From: Lentimicrobiaceae bacterium
GTDB taxonomy: Bacteria; Bacteroidota; Bacteroidia; Bacteroidales; F082
Assembly: GCA_031262365.1 (NCBI GenBank)
Contig: JAISHW010000022.1
Location: forward strand, 1 to 64,000
Length of the DNA: 64,000 nucleotides
Direction: 5' to 3'
Shown here: one piece after another, positions 18,736 to 28,160 of the stretch
Layout: each line of letters starts with the position of its first letter
Position numbering within the stretch: the first letter of the stretch is position 1
Notes under the pieces: model-generated
What the model was told of the DNA's origin: nothing
The model's database searches: none
The model's input: the letters and a program-made list of their open reading frames with translations, nothing else
Translations under genes and position numbers: made by a program

Positions 18736-18950
18736 GAATGAAAGCTAACGCTTTTTATGTTTTGTTTAAGTTAATTTCCTTTTTGTAGTTACTTCATAGG
18801 CAATGTTTTTGTAATCAATACACAAATGTACGAAAAAATTCGATGTTTTAGTGATGAAATAGTATAAAATTCCTCAAAATGGTATAAATTATAAAAATAA
18901 CTTCTAAGATTTTCTTACACAACGCCCGTTGTTTTTGAAGCAGTCGTAAG

Positions 18951-20981
18951 CTATTTTCGAATCAACTTCGAGTAACCGGTTTTGTTTCCTGCCACAATGC
19001 GACAGAAATAGATGCTTTGACGAAACCTGCTCATATCAAGATTCATCGTGTTATTTCCTGCTTCAAGTTGTTGTTGCATGCTGTGAACCTGTTGCCCTTG
19101 TACGTTGAACAATTCTATCGTAACCATCTGCTTCGATTCGAGTTGCAGTTCGAAACGCACCGTTTCTTCAAAAGGATTCGGATATAGCTTATAAGCAATT
19201 TTCGCATCGGGTTCGGGCAACGAAATAATGTCTTCGTGAATCATCGCAACGACGGTTGCTTCTTCCCAATCGGTTCCAATTAAAATTTTGTTTGCGACGT
19301 AATCTTTAGCAGGGAATAAGTCCGTAATCTTTATTTGAATTTCAACACGTTCGTTTGGTAAAATGGTAAGCGGCAATACGGCTTCGATAGGCGTAACATT
19401 TATGCCTTCGACCAACGAAATTTCTAAATATTCCGGCACGGCATTTTCTTTAATCGTGTTGATTGTAATTTCAGTTGTTGTTTCGTTTCCAATGAAAAAC
19501 GATTGCGTTTGTGTTGCTTGTTCGAACCACAATGTATCATGACTTATTGTCAAATAATAATCTTCGTTTTCCCAATATTCCATCGTAAACCGGTGCGGAT
19601 CAAGAACGTTCATATAAGGCTGCGTCAGACGGCGACCCGATTCGTCTTTTGCAAAAACATAATACGAAATTTCATCTTCCGAATCAAAACCTTTGATATA
19701 GCCGGTAAACTGGTCTGTTCCACTTTCCGACATCGGTGCCGTTTGATAAGCACCACCATTGATACTGTAAAAAACCAAAACCGAATCCGATACAAAATCT
19801 TCGCCCGAATACGCAATGATTTTACTCGTAATAGCAATGGAATCTTGTTTGGTTTGCTCGCCAAACAAAGGTCGGTGATCGATAAACAACATACCCAAAT
19901 CGGCAATACCTTTTGAGCGACAATGCAACGCATCGCTGTTCAGCCAGTCATTCCATGTGATACCAATAATTTCGTATCCGGGCATGGCTTCACGATAAAC
20001 TTCAAGTGCCGCCGCATCATATTGTGTTCCTGAAACCGGAACAAGTACTTTATGGTTCAAAATAATAGAGTTTGTATAGGGCGTAACTTGATAGTTGCCG
20101 GGTTCGAAAACACGATAGACTTGATAGGGATAACCGTACGAACAATTCGTTGTAGCAAAATAATTTGCCACATCTTCATAATCCTGATAGCGTGGATCGC
20201 TTTGCGGTATTTCTGCAATTAAAATTTTATCCGGAGCAAGATATTTTCCCCAACAATCAATATGCTTGATATAATCGCCAAGCGGATCGATAGTTACATC
20301 GTAACGTGTAACACCAAGATAATCATTTACTTTTTCGAGCACATCGGCATGATTCGTGTTTTCGTCATAAACCAAATCAGTCGAAGCCGCCATGCCTCTT
20401 CCATCGACCATCATATTGCCTCCTGTATGAATAAGATTCATTCCGTACAGATCAACGCCTAAATGAGGCGCAATTTTTTCGGGAATCAAGTTGTCGTTCG
20501 GACGGTTACGATCGTAAACAAAATCAACTATTCCGGGTTGTTTGTTGCCATCGAAAACAAACCAAGGACCGTAATCACGCACCCAATACGAATCGGAATT
20601 AGCAATCAAAAACGAACAATTAGCCGTATTAACACCGTTATTGGTGTATTGATTTAATACGGTTGTTTGTTGCGAACTACTTGAAACGATTGTGATTACG
20701 TGTAAATCTTTTGCCATTTCAATAATTACCGACATCGGAATCCCAAAAGGATAACGAATCAAAACGGCTTGCATGGGTTCGAACTCAGCTACCATGCGCC
20801 CGCCGCCTTCGGGAGGATCGGTTTCGACAAAGTTAACAGCATGCTCAATAGGCATGTACATCTCTTCTTCGGAAAGGTAATGAAGTTTGCGCCAATCCGG
20901 TTTTTTTTGTGCTTCTTGAGCGAAAATAAATGTCGAGCAAAGTAAAATAAGGGTCGAAATAAAAAATAAACGTTTTGTCAT
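18951..20981 (-). CDS. Secreted peptidylarginine deiminase (PPAD-like) with T9SS type A CTD
   Basis: A 676-residue protein of the agmatine deiminase/PAD_porph family, which converts guanidino groups to ureido groups (arginine to citrulline). From the start used here: signal peptide about 1-22 (KRLFFISTLILLCSTFIFAQ), catalytic domain about 30-370, beta-rich domain about 375-595, and sorting domain from LYPNPFEETVRF to the C-terminus. Catalytic residues are visible: Asp136 (WVRDYGPW), His240 and Asp242 (KHIDCW), Asn near 304 (TNSIIL) and Cys354 (DALHCRSKG). The pair Arg158/Arg160 (YDRNRPN) matches the Arg152/Arg154 pair by which Porphyromonas PPAD grips the C-terminal carboxylate. An upstream in-frame ATG (21005) lies inside the transcription start region and is rejected. 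Confidence 0.85.
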   Translation of the reverse strand: MTKRLFFISTLILLCSTFIFAQEAQKKPDWRKLHYLSEEEMYMPIEHAVNFVETDPPEGGGRMVAEFEPMQAVLIRYPFGIPMSVIIEMAKDLHVITIVSSSSQQTTVLNQYTNNGVNTANCSFLIANSDSYWVRDYGPWFVFDGNKQPGIVDFVYDRNRPNDNLIPEKIAPHLGVDLYGMNLIHTGGNMMVDGRGMAASTDLVYDENTNHADVLEKVNDYLGVTRYDVTIDPLGDYIKHIDCWGKYLAPDKILIAEIPQSDPRYQDYEDVANYFATTNCSYGYPYQVYRVFEPGNYQVTPYTNSIILNHKVLVPVSGTQYDAAALEVYREAMPGYEIIGITWNDWLNSDALHCRSKGIADLGMLFIDHRPLFGEQTKQDSIAITSKIIAYSGEDFVSDSVLVFYSINGGAYQTAPMSESGTDQFTGYIKGFDSEDEISYYVFAKDESGRRLTQPYMNVLDPHRFTMEYWENEDYYLTISHDTLWFEQATQTQSFFIGNETTTEITINTIKENAVPEYLEISLVEGINVTPIEAVLPLTILPNERVEIQIKITDLFPAKDYVANKILIGTDWEEATVVAMIHEDIISLPEPDAKIAYKLYPNPFEETVRFELQLESKQMVTIELFNVQGQQVHSMQQQLEAGNNTMNLDMSRFRQSIYFCRIVAGNKTGYSKLIRK

Positions 20982-21002
20982 GATTTTTTCTTTGATGCAG
21001 TG

Positions 21003-21010
21003 CAAAAGTA
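21003..21010 (-). promoter_or_regulatory. -7 box (TACTTTTG) of the deiminase gene
   Basis: An exact TAnnTTTG element on the minus strand. Transcription would begin near 20996, downstream of the ATG at 21005, which fixes the start codon at 20981. Confidence 0.65.
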
Positions 21011-21083
21011 ATTATTCTGTCAAATAATAGCGATGATTCCTGCGCAAAAACCCATTTCTTTCAGCAGCAAAACCTGTTTTTCG

Positions 21084-21091
21084 TATTTTTG
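21084..21091 (+). promoter_or_regulatory. -7 box (TATTTTTG) upstream of the transglycosylase gene
   Basis: An exact TAnnTTTG match 200 bases before the start at 21291, implying a long 5' leader. The leader contains paired AAACGTT-type repeats (21190-21220) but no recognised riboswitch. Confidence 0.4.
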
Positions 21092-21290
21092 TCGCTGTTT
21101 CAATGAGTTGTAAAAATGAACAAAACAATGTTGATAAATCATTGACTTTTACATGCTCAAAAACAGTATAAAATTGTTTGTTTAAACAGCATAAAAACGT
21201 TCGTTTAAAAACGTTGTTTTTGTAAAAAAACACAAAGTAGTTGATCGTTTTACAAAACACTTGTTGCTGTTATTTTTTTGAATAAAATGG

Positions 21291-23117
21291 ATGAATAAAA
21301 TGAAAATAAAAAAATCATTGTTGCTTTTAGTCTTCTTGTTGTTTATGGTTTCGCTTTCTGCGCAAACAGAAAAGAAGGCAAAGGAAGAAACAAAAACAGA
21401 AAAATTATCTGATTACGTACCTCAAATCGAGCAAGCAATCGAAGATACAACGGATATTTTTATCATTGATATGATTCCCGAAATAGCGAACGACGACTTT
21501 GATGCTGTTTTGCAAGATAGTTTGGTGTTTATGACCGAACAGGTTTTCGAGGCACAAAACTCTGGCGAGGCATTTATGGATTTAGAAATGGTAAAAATGC
21601 TCGACAGCCTTTACAATATCAACTATTTCGAAGGTGTTTTTTTGCTCGATTCAACGCGATTGAATGTGTATGGTTATCCCTCGAACGAAGTACCTGTTTT
21701 TCACGATACAATCTATGCGCAACGCATCGAAAAGCTGAACCGCGAAACAACAATTCCGTTGACATTCAACACACACGTAAAATCGTTTATCGATTTGTAT
21801 GCTTCGAACAAAAGAGAACTAACCAGTCGCATGTTAGGCTTGTCGTATGTTTATTTTCCAATGTTCGAAGAAGTGTTGGATAAATACAATATGCCTTTGG
21901 AGTTGAAATATTTAGCGGTTGTCGAATCGGCTTTAAATCCGACAGCCGGATCGCGTATGGGAGCAAAAGGTCTTTGGCAATTCATGTATACTACCGGAAA
22001 AGTGTACAAACTAAAAGTAACGAGTTTGGTCGATGATCGCTTCGATCCGCTCAAATCGACCGAAGCAGCGTGCCAACACATGCTCGATCTGTACAATATT
22101 TACAACGATTGGTTTCTTGTTTTGGCTGCTTACAATTCGGGTGCCGGAAACGTAAACAAAGCCATTCGTCGCGCCGGAGGTATAAAAGAATATTGGGCAA
22201 TTTGGCCTTTCTTGCCGAAAGAAACACGCGGTTATGTGCCGGCATTTATTGCCGTAAATTATGTAATGAATTATTCGTCCGAACACAATATTTATCCCAT
22301 ACATCCCGGAAAAATGATGCACGGAACCGATACGGTTGCTGTGAATGAATTGTTATCATTCGATCAGATAAATGAAAAACTCGGCGTTCCGATAGATGAT
22401 ATTAAATTCTTCAATCCGCAATACATCAAAGGAATCATTCCGGCTTCTTCCGAAAATCCTTGTTTTTTACGCTTGCCGTTGGAATATGTGGGTGCTTATG
22501 TGGAAAATGAAAAAGAATTATATGCCTTTAAAACAAAAAAAGGTATCGAACTTGAAAAGTTGCAAGAAGAAGTCAAAAAAGTCAGTGATAGAAGTTTGCA
22601 TATTGTGAAAAGCGGCGAAAATTTAGGTGTTATTGCACGCAAATACAACGTAAGTGTCAATCAGCTGAAGGCGTGGAACGGCATGAAAAAAAACACCATC
22701 TATCCCCGTCAAAAACTAATTGTTTACACTTCAGGTGCTCCGATGGCGCAAGCCGGCGAAAAACCGGTCATGCGTTCGACAACTTCGAGTACGCATACCG
22801 TAACTTCGGGCGAAAGTTTATCTTCGATTGCACGAAAATATAAATGCAGTGTAACCGATTTGCGCGAATGGAACAGCTTGAAAAACAACACTATTCATCC
22901 AAAGCAAAAACTTCGCGTATATCCTCCTGCAACAGAAACAGCACAATCCGGAAAAACAGGTACAACAATATATACCGTTAAATCGGGCGACACCTTGTGG
23001 GACATCGCTCGTAAATTTGATGGCGTAACAGTAGATCAAATAAAAAAATGGAATAATCTCAATTCGAAAAGCACCATTAAACCGGGTCAAAAACTAAAAA
23101 TAGCCCCAACAAGCTAA
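21291..23117 (+). CDS. MltD-like lytic transglycosylase with three LysM domains
   Basis: A 608-residue periplasmic enzyme that cleaves peptidoglycan between MurNAc and GlcNAc to give anhydro-muropeptides. Signal peptide about 1-25, ending SLSAQT. The GH23 SLT domain lies at about 185-330, with the catalytic Glu in LAVVESALNP, then GAKGLWQFM and AAYNSGAGNVNKAI. Three C-terminal LysM repeats follow at about 438-482, 505-549 and 562-606, each with HxVxSGExLxxIARKY-type starts and NxLKxxTIxPxQKL ends. ATG codons at 21291 and 21300 are both possible. A DUF4837 lipoprotein gene follows after 28 bases and is probably cotranscribed. Confidence 0.92.
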   Translation: MNKMKIKKSLLLLVFLLFMVSLSAQTEKKAKEETKTEKLSDYVPQIEQAIEDTTDIFIIDMIPEIANDDFDAVLQDSLVFMTEQVFEAQNSGEAFMDLEMVKMLDSLYNINYFEGVFLLDSTRLNVYGYPSNEVPVFHDTIYAQRIEKLNRETTIPLTFNTHVKSFIDLYASNKRELTSRMLGLSYVYFPMFEEVLDKYNMPLELKYLAVVESALNPTAGSRMGAKGLWQFMYTTGKVYKLKVTSLVDDRFDPLKSTEAACQHMLDLYNIYNDWFLVLAAYNSGAGNVNKAIRRAGGIKEYWAIWPFLPKETRGYVPAFIAVNYVMNYSSEHNIYPIHPGKMMHGTDTVAVNELLSFDQINEKLGVPIDDIKFFNPQYIKGIIPASSENPCFLRLPLEYVGAYVENEKELYAFKTKKGIELEKLQEEVKKVSDRSLHIVKSGENLGVIARKYNVSVNQLKAWNGMKKNTIYPRQKLIVYTSGAPMAQAGEKPVMRSTTSSTHTVTSGESLSSIARKYKCSVTDLREWNSLKNNTIHPKQKLRVYPPATETAQSGKTGTTIYTVKSGDTLWDIARKFDGVTVDQIKKWNNLNSKSTIKPGQKLKIAPTS

Positions 23118-23145
23118 AAATCAACGGTAAAATAAAAAGTTAAAG

Positions 23146-24162
23146 ATGAAAAAAACAAGTTTTTATATCGGGATCATATTATTTATTGCCGCTTTTGCTT
23201 CTTGCATATCCGATACCGAAAAAAAGATAGATAAACCACGCTCGGTTGGCGGCACTTCAGAACTCTTAGTCGTTGTTCAGAATCAAGCTCAATGGAATGG
23301 CGAAGAAGGCGAAGCTATTCGAAACTTTTTCGAACAAGAGCAATACGGCTTACCGCAACCCGAACCAATTTATAAAGTTACGAATCTGTTGGTATCAGGA
23401 TTTTCTGATATGTTTAAAAAACACCGCAACATACTGATTGTAGAGATAAATCCGAATCTCGAAGAAGTAACCGTAGAAGCGTATGCCGACTTTTGGGCGA
23501 AACCGCAACATGTAATCAAAATAGCAGCACCAAATGATCAAACATGGGTAGAAACTTTCAATTTGCGCAGTCAGAGTTTTTTAGATCTTTATATGGCTGG
23601 CGAACGCGAACGAATGATGAATGTGTATCGCCCAACAATTAATTCGAAAATTACACAAGCATTAGAAAAAGACCTCGACATTTGGATGGCTGTTCCCGAA
23701 GGATTTTATGTGGCAAAAAGTGAAAAAGATTTTATTTGGATTCGTAAAGAATTGATAGACATGAGTCAGGGAATTATTGCATATACAATTCCTTATCGCG
23801 ACACGCTCGACCTGACACAAAATCGTCTTATTGCTGTTCGCGATTCGGTTTTAAAACGTCATATTCCAGGTCCTTTAGACGGAAGTTACATGACAACCGA
23901 CAAAGAATTTATGGTGCCAAAAATATTTAATACCGGAAAATTTGTAACTGATTTTGCTGTCGAAAGCAGAGGAATGTGGAATGTTGTAGGTGATTTTATG
24001 GGCGGTCCTTTTGTTGCGTACACCGTTGTTGATCAAGAAAGAGGTCGTTTAATTACCGTCGAAGGTTATGTTTACGCCCCGAACCAAAACAAACGAAATT
24101 ATCTTTTACAATTAGAATCGATTCTTTATAGCCTGAAAATAAGAACTTTCAGTAGAAAATAA
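23146..24162 (+). CDS. DUF4837 family lipoprotein
   Basis: A 338-residue protein with a lipoprotein signal (FYIGIILFIAAFASCIS, Cys at about 20) and the features of DUF4837, a Bacteroidota-only family of unknown function: GGTSELLVVV at the mature N-terminus, FFEQEQYGLPQPEP, a central HRNILIVEI and a C-terminal RGRLITVEGYVYAPNQNKRNYLLQLESI. It follows the lytic transglycosylase gene by 28 bases, hinting at a role in envelope or cell-wall maintenance. That link is inferred from gene order only. Confidence 0.85.
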   Translation: MKKTSFYIGIILFIAAFASCISDTEKKIDKPRSVGGTSELLVVVQNQAQWNGEEGEAIRNFFEQEQYGLPQPEPIYKVTNLLVSGFSDMFKKHRNILIVEINPNLEEVTVEAYADFWAKPQHVIKIAAPNDQTWVETFNLRSQSFLDLYMAGERERMMNVYRPTINSKITQALEKDLDIWMAVPEGFYVAKSEKDFIWIRKELIDMSQGIIAYTIPYRDTLDLTQNRLIAVRDSVLKRHIPGPLDGSYMTTDKEFMVPKIFNTGKFVTDFAVESRGMWNVVGDFMGGPFVAYTVVDQERGRLITVEGYVYAPNQNKRNYLLQLESILYSLKIRTFSRK

Positions 24163-24224
24163 TAGCAATAGTAAACATGGTTTTTTGTAGTAACGAAATC
24201 ACGTTGCGTTAGAATTTCAATTAA

Positions 24225-24269
24225 AAAAAACGACAGAGCGATGCAACTTGGAACCTTTCTGTCGTTTTT
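24225..24269. terminator. Probable bidirectional intrinsic terminator
   Basis: AAAACGACAGA and TCTGTCGTTTT pair across a 20-base loop, with A and T runs on the two sides. It ends the transglycosylase/DUF4837 operon. The rest of the 308-base gap holds a short minus-strand piece (24289-24330) that resembles the 3' end of the lipoprotein gene at 33309 (both read VYKK at the C-terminus), probably gene debris. Confidence 0.65.
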
Positions 24270-24470
24270 AAACGGTTAAAGCGGCGATTTTGATTATTTC
24301 TTTTTATAAACACCGTTGGGTGGGGAGCCCGAAGGGATTTCCACCCAAATACTATCTTTGAAAAGATTTTTTGCAACGTTTTAATGCACTTCGGCTTTGT
24401 AAAAAAATCAAAAAGAAAAAAATCAATTTTTAGAGGTGCCTTATAATTATATGCAGTTAAAAAACAAATT

Positions 24471-24728
24471 ATGATAAAGATATTAAATTTTTTAGAAAAC
24501 AAGGTATTGGAAGAATTATGGAGCAAATTAGAAGATGGCAACCAAGCTATTGACTATATTATTGAGAAGGTTGATGCTGTCAATGACAAGTTAGATACAA
24601 TCAGATATTTGCCATTTTCATCTGCTATGACTTTCTTGCGTGAAGGTGATATTCCAAATTTTAGATTAAAAATCATAGATGCAAAAAATATTGATGTTTT
24701 CAATCTTGCAGCACAGCTTGCTTATTAA
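24471..24728 (+). CDS. Hypothetical protein, 85 residues
   Basis: A small acidic protein, MIKILNFLENKVLEELW at its start, predicted largely helical with a possible short coiled-coil region at about 25-45 (DYIIEKVDAVNDKLDTI). No signal peptide or known family is recognised. It is AT-rich and stands in an accessory region just before another orphan gene on the same strand. It may be real or a remnant. The pair of small soluble proteins with no secretion signal resembles immunity or orphan cassette genes, but nothing in the sequence proves it. Confidence 0.45.
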   Translation: MIKILNFLENKVLEELWSKLEDGNQAIDYIIEKVDAVNDKLDTIRYLPFSSAMTFLREGDIPNFRLKIIDAKNIDVFNLAAQLAY

Positions 24729-24840
24729 CCCGACGTTCATTAAAACGTATTTTATTTACATATAATACGTTTATATTAAGCGAATTATGTTTCTTGATAT
24801 TATCGATTAATTAACGTCTGGTTAATACATTAAATTGCTT

Positions 24841-25518
24841 ATGATGGAAAAGAAATACAATATCATCATAGAAGAGTATTGGAATATAATGGATAAGTTT
24901 GGCTGTTTAAAAGACATCGTTCCTGATGGATTAATAGAACTTTATAAGGAATATAATTTTAAAGATGTACACATCGGTAATCAGCCGATAAGGTTGGTGC
25001 CTGGACATTATAATGATGATTTATTAGGTAGATTCAATGTTAATGAGGTTTGTCTGTCAAGAAATATTTTTGCAGTTCACTGGATTAAACCTAAAAGCAG
25101 TTGGTTTTTATTTTCTCCTAATCATTACGACCGTCATATCGTAACAGTAAGATTTGCAAACAGCTCCAATGAACTTAATTTTATGGATAAGGATGCCAAA
25201 ATAATTGCTGTTACAAATAAATATGTAGCATTGATGATTAATTATAAGGCTGTATTATTTGATTCTCAAGGCAATCAGATTTCTACAATCAATCAAAATC
25301 AATTCAATGAGTTGTTTTGCAAAACGGAATCGTACAATAAATTTATTATTTCGAAAAACGAAAAAAAACTTTTAGGAGACATCTCTATTTCATTAGGCGT
25401 AGAATGTAAAGAATATACAGAAATTAATCCATATTATCCGGATTCCGGTTCTGATACAATAGATAAAAGTTTTGTAATGGAAACGGTTGATATTAGCACC
25501 ATAAGTGGTATGCGATAA
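24841..25518 (+). CDS. Hypothetical protein, 225 residues
   Basis: A soluble protein beginning MMEKKYNIIIEEYWNIMDKFG, with no signal peptide or membrane segment. The middle (SSWFLFSPNHYDRHIVTVRF, then AKIIAVTNKYVALMINYKAVLFD) looks like an alternating beta-sheet domain. I recognise no family. The start was put at the first ATG; a TTG two codons earlier is possible. Codon use is more AT-rich than in neighbouring core genes, consistent with recent acquisition. A short inverted-repeat element follows 4 bases after the stop codon. Confidence 0.55.
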   Translation: MMEKKYNIIIEEYWNIMDKFGCLKDIVPDGLIELYKEYNFKDVHIGNQPIRLVPGHYNDDLLGRFNVNEVCLSRNIFAVHWIKPKSSWFLFSPNHYDRHIVTVRFANSSNELNFMDKDAKIIAVTNKYVALMINYKAVLFDSQGNQISTINQNQFNELFCKTESYNKFIISKNEKKLLGDISISLGVECKEYTEINPYYPDSGSDTIDKSFVMETVDISTISGMR

Positions 25519-25521
25519 TTT

Positions 25522-25583
25522 ATGTCTCGTCCTAAAATAGGTTTACACAAAAAAAAGAGTAAACTTATCACAGGACAAGACAT
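25522..25583. mobile_element. Short inverted-repeat element, family B, complete copy
   Basis: A 62-base unit with ends ATGTCTCGTCCT and AGGACAAGACAT in inverted orientation. The left end continues as AAAATAGGTTTACAC, shared with 35668-35707 and, slightly changed, with 60078-60156. It has no coding capacity. It lies 4 bases after a stop codon. Confidence 0.65.
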
Positions 25584-25742
25584 GCTTTTGAAACAGTCTC
25601 TTTTCCATAAGAATATCTTGTTTTTATTTCCGCATTTCAATCAAAATATCGAGCATTATTGATGAACAAAACCGAAATTTTAATATGAATTTAGCGGTTG
25701 TAATCGAATTGTTTTTCTCTTTACGAGAAAATATAGACGTTT

Positions 25743-25808
25743 ATGATTAAACGTATCCTTGAGAAATCAATTTTGGACGACCTGCAAAAAAAGAAGGTCA
25801 TTGCCTAA
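25743..25808 (+). pseudogene. Possible N-terminal stub of a DUF4143-type ATPase gene
   Basis: A 21-codon frame, MIKRILEKSILDDLQKKKVI, resembles the first residues of AAA_14/DUF4143 ATPases just before their Walker A loop, then ends in a stop. The remaining 300-base gap (25519-25818) otherwise holds only the family B element and AT-rich sequence. The resemblance is short, so the call is tentative. Confidence 0.3.
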
Positions 25809-25818
25809 CGCGTTTCTG

Positions 25819-28104
25819 TTAACGATTAAAATTTTTTGCAAAAAATCCGAGCATACATTTGTAAAGTTCCATTCTGTTTTCGTCGCGGCTATAACCGTGT
25901 CCTTCGTTGTATTTCACCATATAAGGAACGTCAAAACCTTTTTTGCGAAGTTCGGAAACAATTTGGTCGGATTCGTTGATATTTACGCGCGGGTCGTTTG
26001 CGCCTTGCACAACAAAAAGCGGTTTTTTGATTTTATCTATTTGATAAACAGGCGAAACCTCGCGAGCAATTTCTTCTTCTTTAAGATCGGTATCGTACCA
26101 AATTTCTTTTAGCATTGCAAGAAATGGTTTCCAGTATTCCGGAATAGATTTCATAAATGTAAAAATATTGGAAACACCAACGTAATCAACGCCGCAGGCA
26201 TACAAATCGGGCGTTTTTATCATGCCCATAAGCGTTGCATATCCGCCGTGGCTTCCGCCGTAAATTGCAATTTTGCTTTCGTCTGCCCAGCCTTGAGAAA
26301 TCACATATTTTACGCCGTCTTCAACATCGTCCATACATTTGCGACCAACTTGCTTGAAACCTGCGGTAAGAAAATCTTTGCCGTATCCTCCGGAAATTCT
26401 GAAATTTACTTGCAAAGTTGCATATCCGCGACTTGCAAAAAGTTGTGTTTCGGGATTGAAACCCCACGAATCGCGCATGCCTTGCGGTCCGCCGTGAGGA
26501 TTAACAATCAGCGGAACTTTTTTGCCTTCAACGGCTGCTTTTGGCAATGTTATGTAGCCGTGAATGGTTAGTCCGTCGCGGCTTTTGAATGTTATCGGAC
26601 GCATTTCAGCCATGTCTTGCTCTTTCAGTTGAGGCATTAAATCATAGAGCAATGTAAATTTCTTACTCTTGTTGTCATATTGATAATAAGTTCCATATAT
26701 TTTATCACTTGTAACAATTATAAGGAAAGTATTTTCGTCGTCATCTTTTCCAACAACATAAGCTTCTTTATCTCCGAATTGAGCTTTCATTCTTGCGCTT
26801 AAATCCTTATAGAATGCGCTTTGCGGAACAATTACATTTTTTTCGCCTTCGTAAGCAAAATAATCTATTTCGTAGTTGCGCTTGCGCGAAGTTGACATAC
26901 TCGACACATCATAATCGGGATTTGAAAATACTTCTTTCACTATTTTTTCTTCTTTGAAATCGTAAAGCACGATGCGGGCTTTGTCGCTGTCGAGATTGGT
27001 TACAACGTAGAGCTGGTCTTTGTTTGGCGAAGCCGAATTGAAACCTGCAATTCCAAAAGTGTCGTACCATTTCATTTTCTTTACCAACTTAAATTCGCCG
27101 GTTGCCAAATCTTTGTAATATAGTTCGCTTTCAACGCCGTTCACTTGTTTGGTATAAGCGCGCAAATTTCCGTCTTTGTCAAAATCATAACCTATAATTG
27201 GATTTAGAATATCTTTGTTTTCAAATAATTGCTCCATTTCGCCGGTAACAACATTTAGTTTGTAAGGCTCAAAAACCTGCTTGTTGTTTTTGTTTAGTTG
27301 AATAATTATGTAATCTTTTTGCTCCTTCAACATGTTGGAAATATTAGCCTGCACGCCTTCAAAAGGAGTTAAATCTTTGTTGTTTGTTCCGTCGAGATTT
27401 ACTGCATAAATGTGATAATTTTCGTTTCCGCCATTGTCCATCATATAAACCAAACGTTCGTTGTTAATCCAGCCGTAGCCGCTTATCAGGTCATTTTTTT
27501 CTTCGATAACTCGTTTGATTTCGCCGTTTGCAAGATTTTTTACGTAAACATGATTTTTTGTATTTTCATCTTTTTCCTTATACGACATATATTTTCCGTC
27601 GGGCGAAAGTTGAAAACTCGATTGTTTTGGTCGGGCAAAATAATCTTCAACTTTGTATTTGTGTTCGCCTTTATCAAAGGCAATAAGCTCGGCAAGCTGT
27701 TCGGGCGACGATGGCAATGAAGTATCGCCGGGCAGTTTGCTCACAAATTTGCTAAGTTTCAAAGGTAGTTTCATTCCTCCTTGTTCAAAATTTCCTTCTA
27801 TGGTTTCGCCTTCGGCTTTTCCTGAATACGAAAATAGAGAAGAAACCAAAGAAAGTTCTCCGTTTTTATATTTCACAGAATCGAAAGCAATTCCCGATGC
27901 TCCTTGCGAAGGAATATCCATTGTGGCTGAATAAACTCCGTCCGCGTTAGTGATATGGAAAATAAGTTCCATTTCCATTCCGGATACAATAAGCGTACCC
28001 TGCCAGTCGCCGTCAATTTGTTTTGGAGATTGCTTGCACGAGCCAAGTCCTGCAACCAAACACAAGCACAGCGAAAACTTTAAAAATGTTTTTGTCGATT
28101 TCAT
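25819..28104 (-). CDS. S9 family prolyl oligopeptidase-like lipoprotein
   Basis: A 761-residue exported peptidase. The signal has a lipobox at LGSCKQS, so it is likely membrane-anchored. Residues about 30-120 form a small lipocalin-like beta-barrel ([19 protein letters not shown]), about 150-490 a beta-propeller, and about 500-760 the alpha/beta-hydrolase domain. The catalytic Ser lies in YGGSHGGYA, preceded by [11 protein letters not shown]; the Asp lies in GANDPRVN and the His in NEGHGY. This is the acylaminoacyl-peptidase/dipeptidyl-peptidase type used for extracellular peptide breakdown. The start codon is supported by the signal peptide. It lies between fragments of ATPase genes, in what looks like an accessory zone. 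Confidence 0.88.
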   Translation of the reverse strand: MKSTKTFLKFSLCLCLVAGLGSCKQSPKQIDGDWQGTLIVSGMEMELIFHITNADGVYSATMDIPSQGASGIAFDSVKYKNGELSLVSSLFSYSGKAEGETIEGNFEQGGMKLPLKLSKFVSKLPGDTSLPSSPEQLAELIAFDKGEHKYKVEDYFARPKQSSFQLSPDGKYMSYKEKDENTKNHVYVKNLANGEIKRVIEEKNDLISGYGWINNERLVYMMDNGGNENYHIYAVNLDGTNNKDLTPFEGVQANISNMLKEQKDYIIIQLNKNNKQVFEPYKLNVVTGEMEQLFENKDILNPIIGYDFDKDGNLRAYTKQVNGVESELYYKDLATGEFKLVKKMKWYDTFGIAGFNSASPNKDQLYVVTNLDSDKARIVLYDFKEEKIVKEVFSNPDYDVSSMSTSRKRNYEIDYFAYEGEKNVIVPQSAFYKDLSARMKAQFGDKEAYVVGKDDDENTFLIIVTSDKIYGTYYQYDNKSKKFTLLYDLMPQLKEQDMAEMRPITFKSRDGLTIHGYITLPKAAVEGKKVPLIVNPHGGPQGMRDSWGFNPETQLFASRGYATLQVNFRISGGYGKDFLTAGFKQVGRKCMDDVEDGVKYVISQGWADESKIAIYGGSHGGYATLMGMIKTPDLYACGVDYVGVSNIFTFMKSIPEYWKPFLAMLKEIWYDTDLKEEEIAREVSPVYQIDKIKKPLFVVQGANDPRVNINESDQIVSELRKKGFDVPYMVKYNEGHGYSRDENRMELYKCMLGFFAKNFNR

Positions 28105-28160
28105 GTAATATTAGGTTTAATGTAACTTTAGCAGTTTAGATATAAACTTTTTGAGCAAAG

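Noticed and set aside
18981-21005. Start of the deiminase at the ATG at 21005
   Set aside because: The -7 box at 21003-21010 would place the transcript start downstream of this codon, and the next ATG gives a normal signal peptide.
21012-21260. An 82-codon frame on the minus strand upstream of the deiminase gene
   Set aside because: It covers the divergent promoter region, has a phenylalanine- and lysine-rich composition typical of AT-rich non-coding DNA, and conflicts with the -7 boxes at 21003 and 21084.
24289-24330. A functional gene at the short VYKKK-ending frame
   Set aside because: Only about 25 codons are open before a stop and no start is present; it is treated as debris of a lipoprotein gene.
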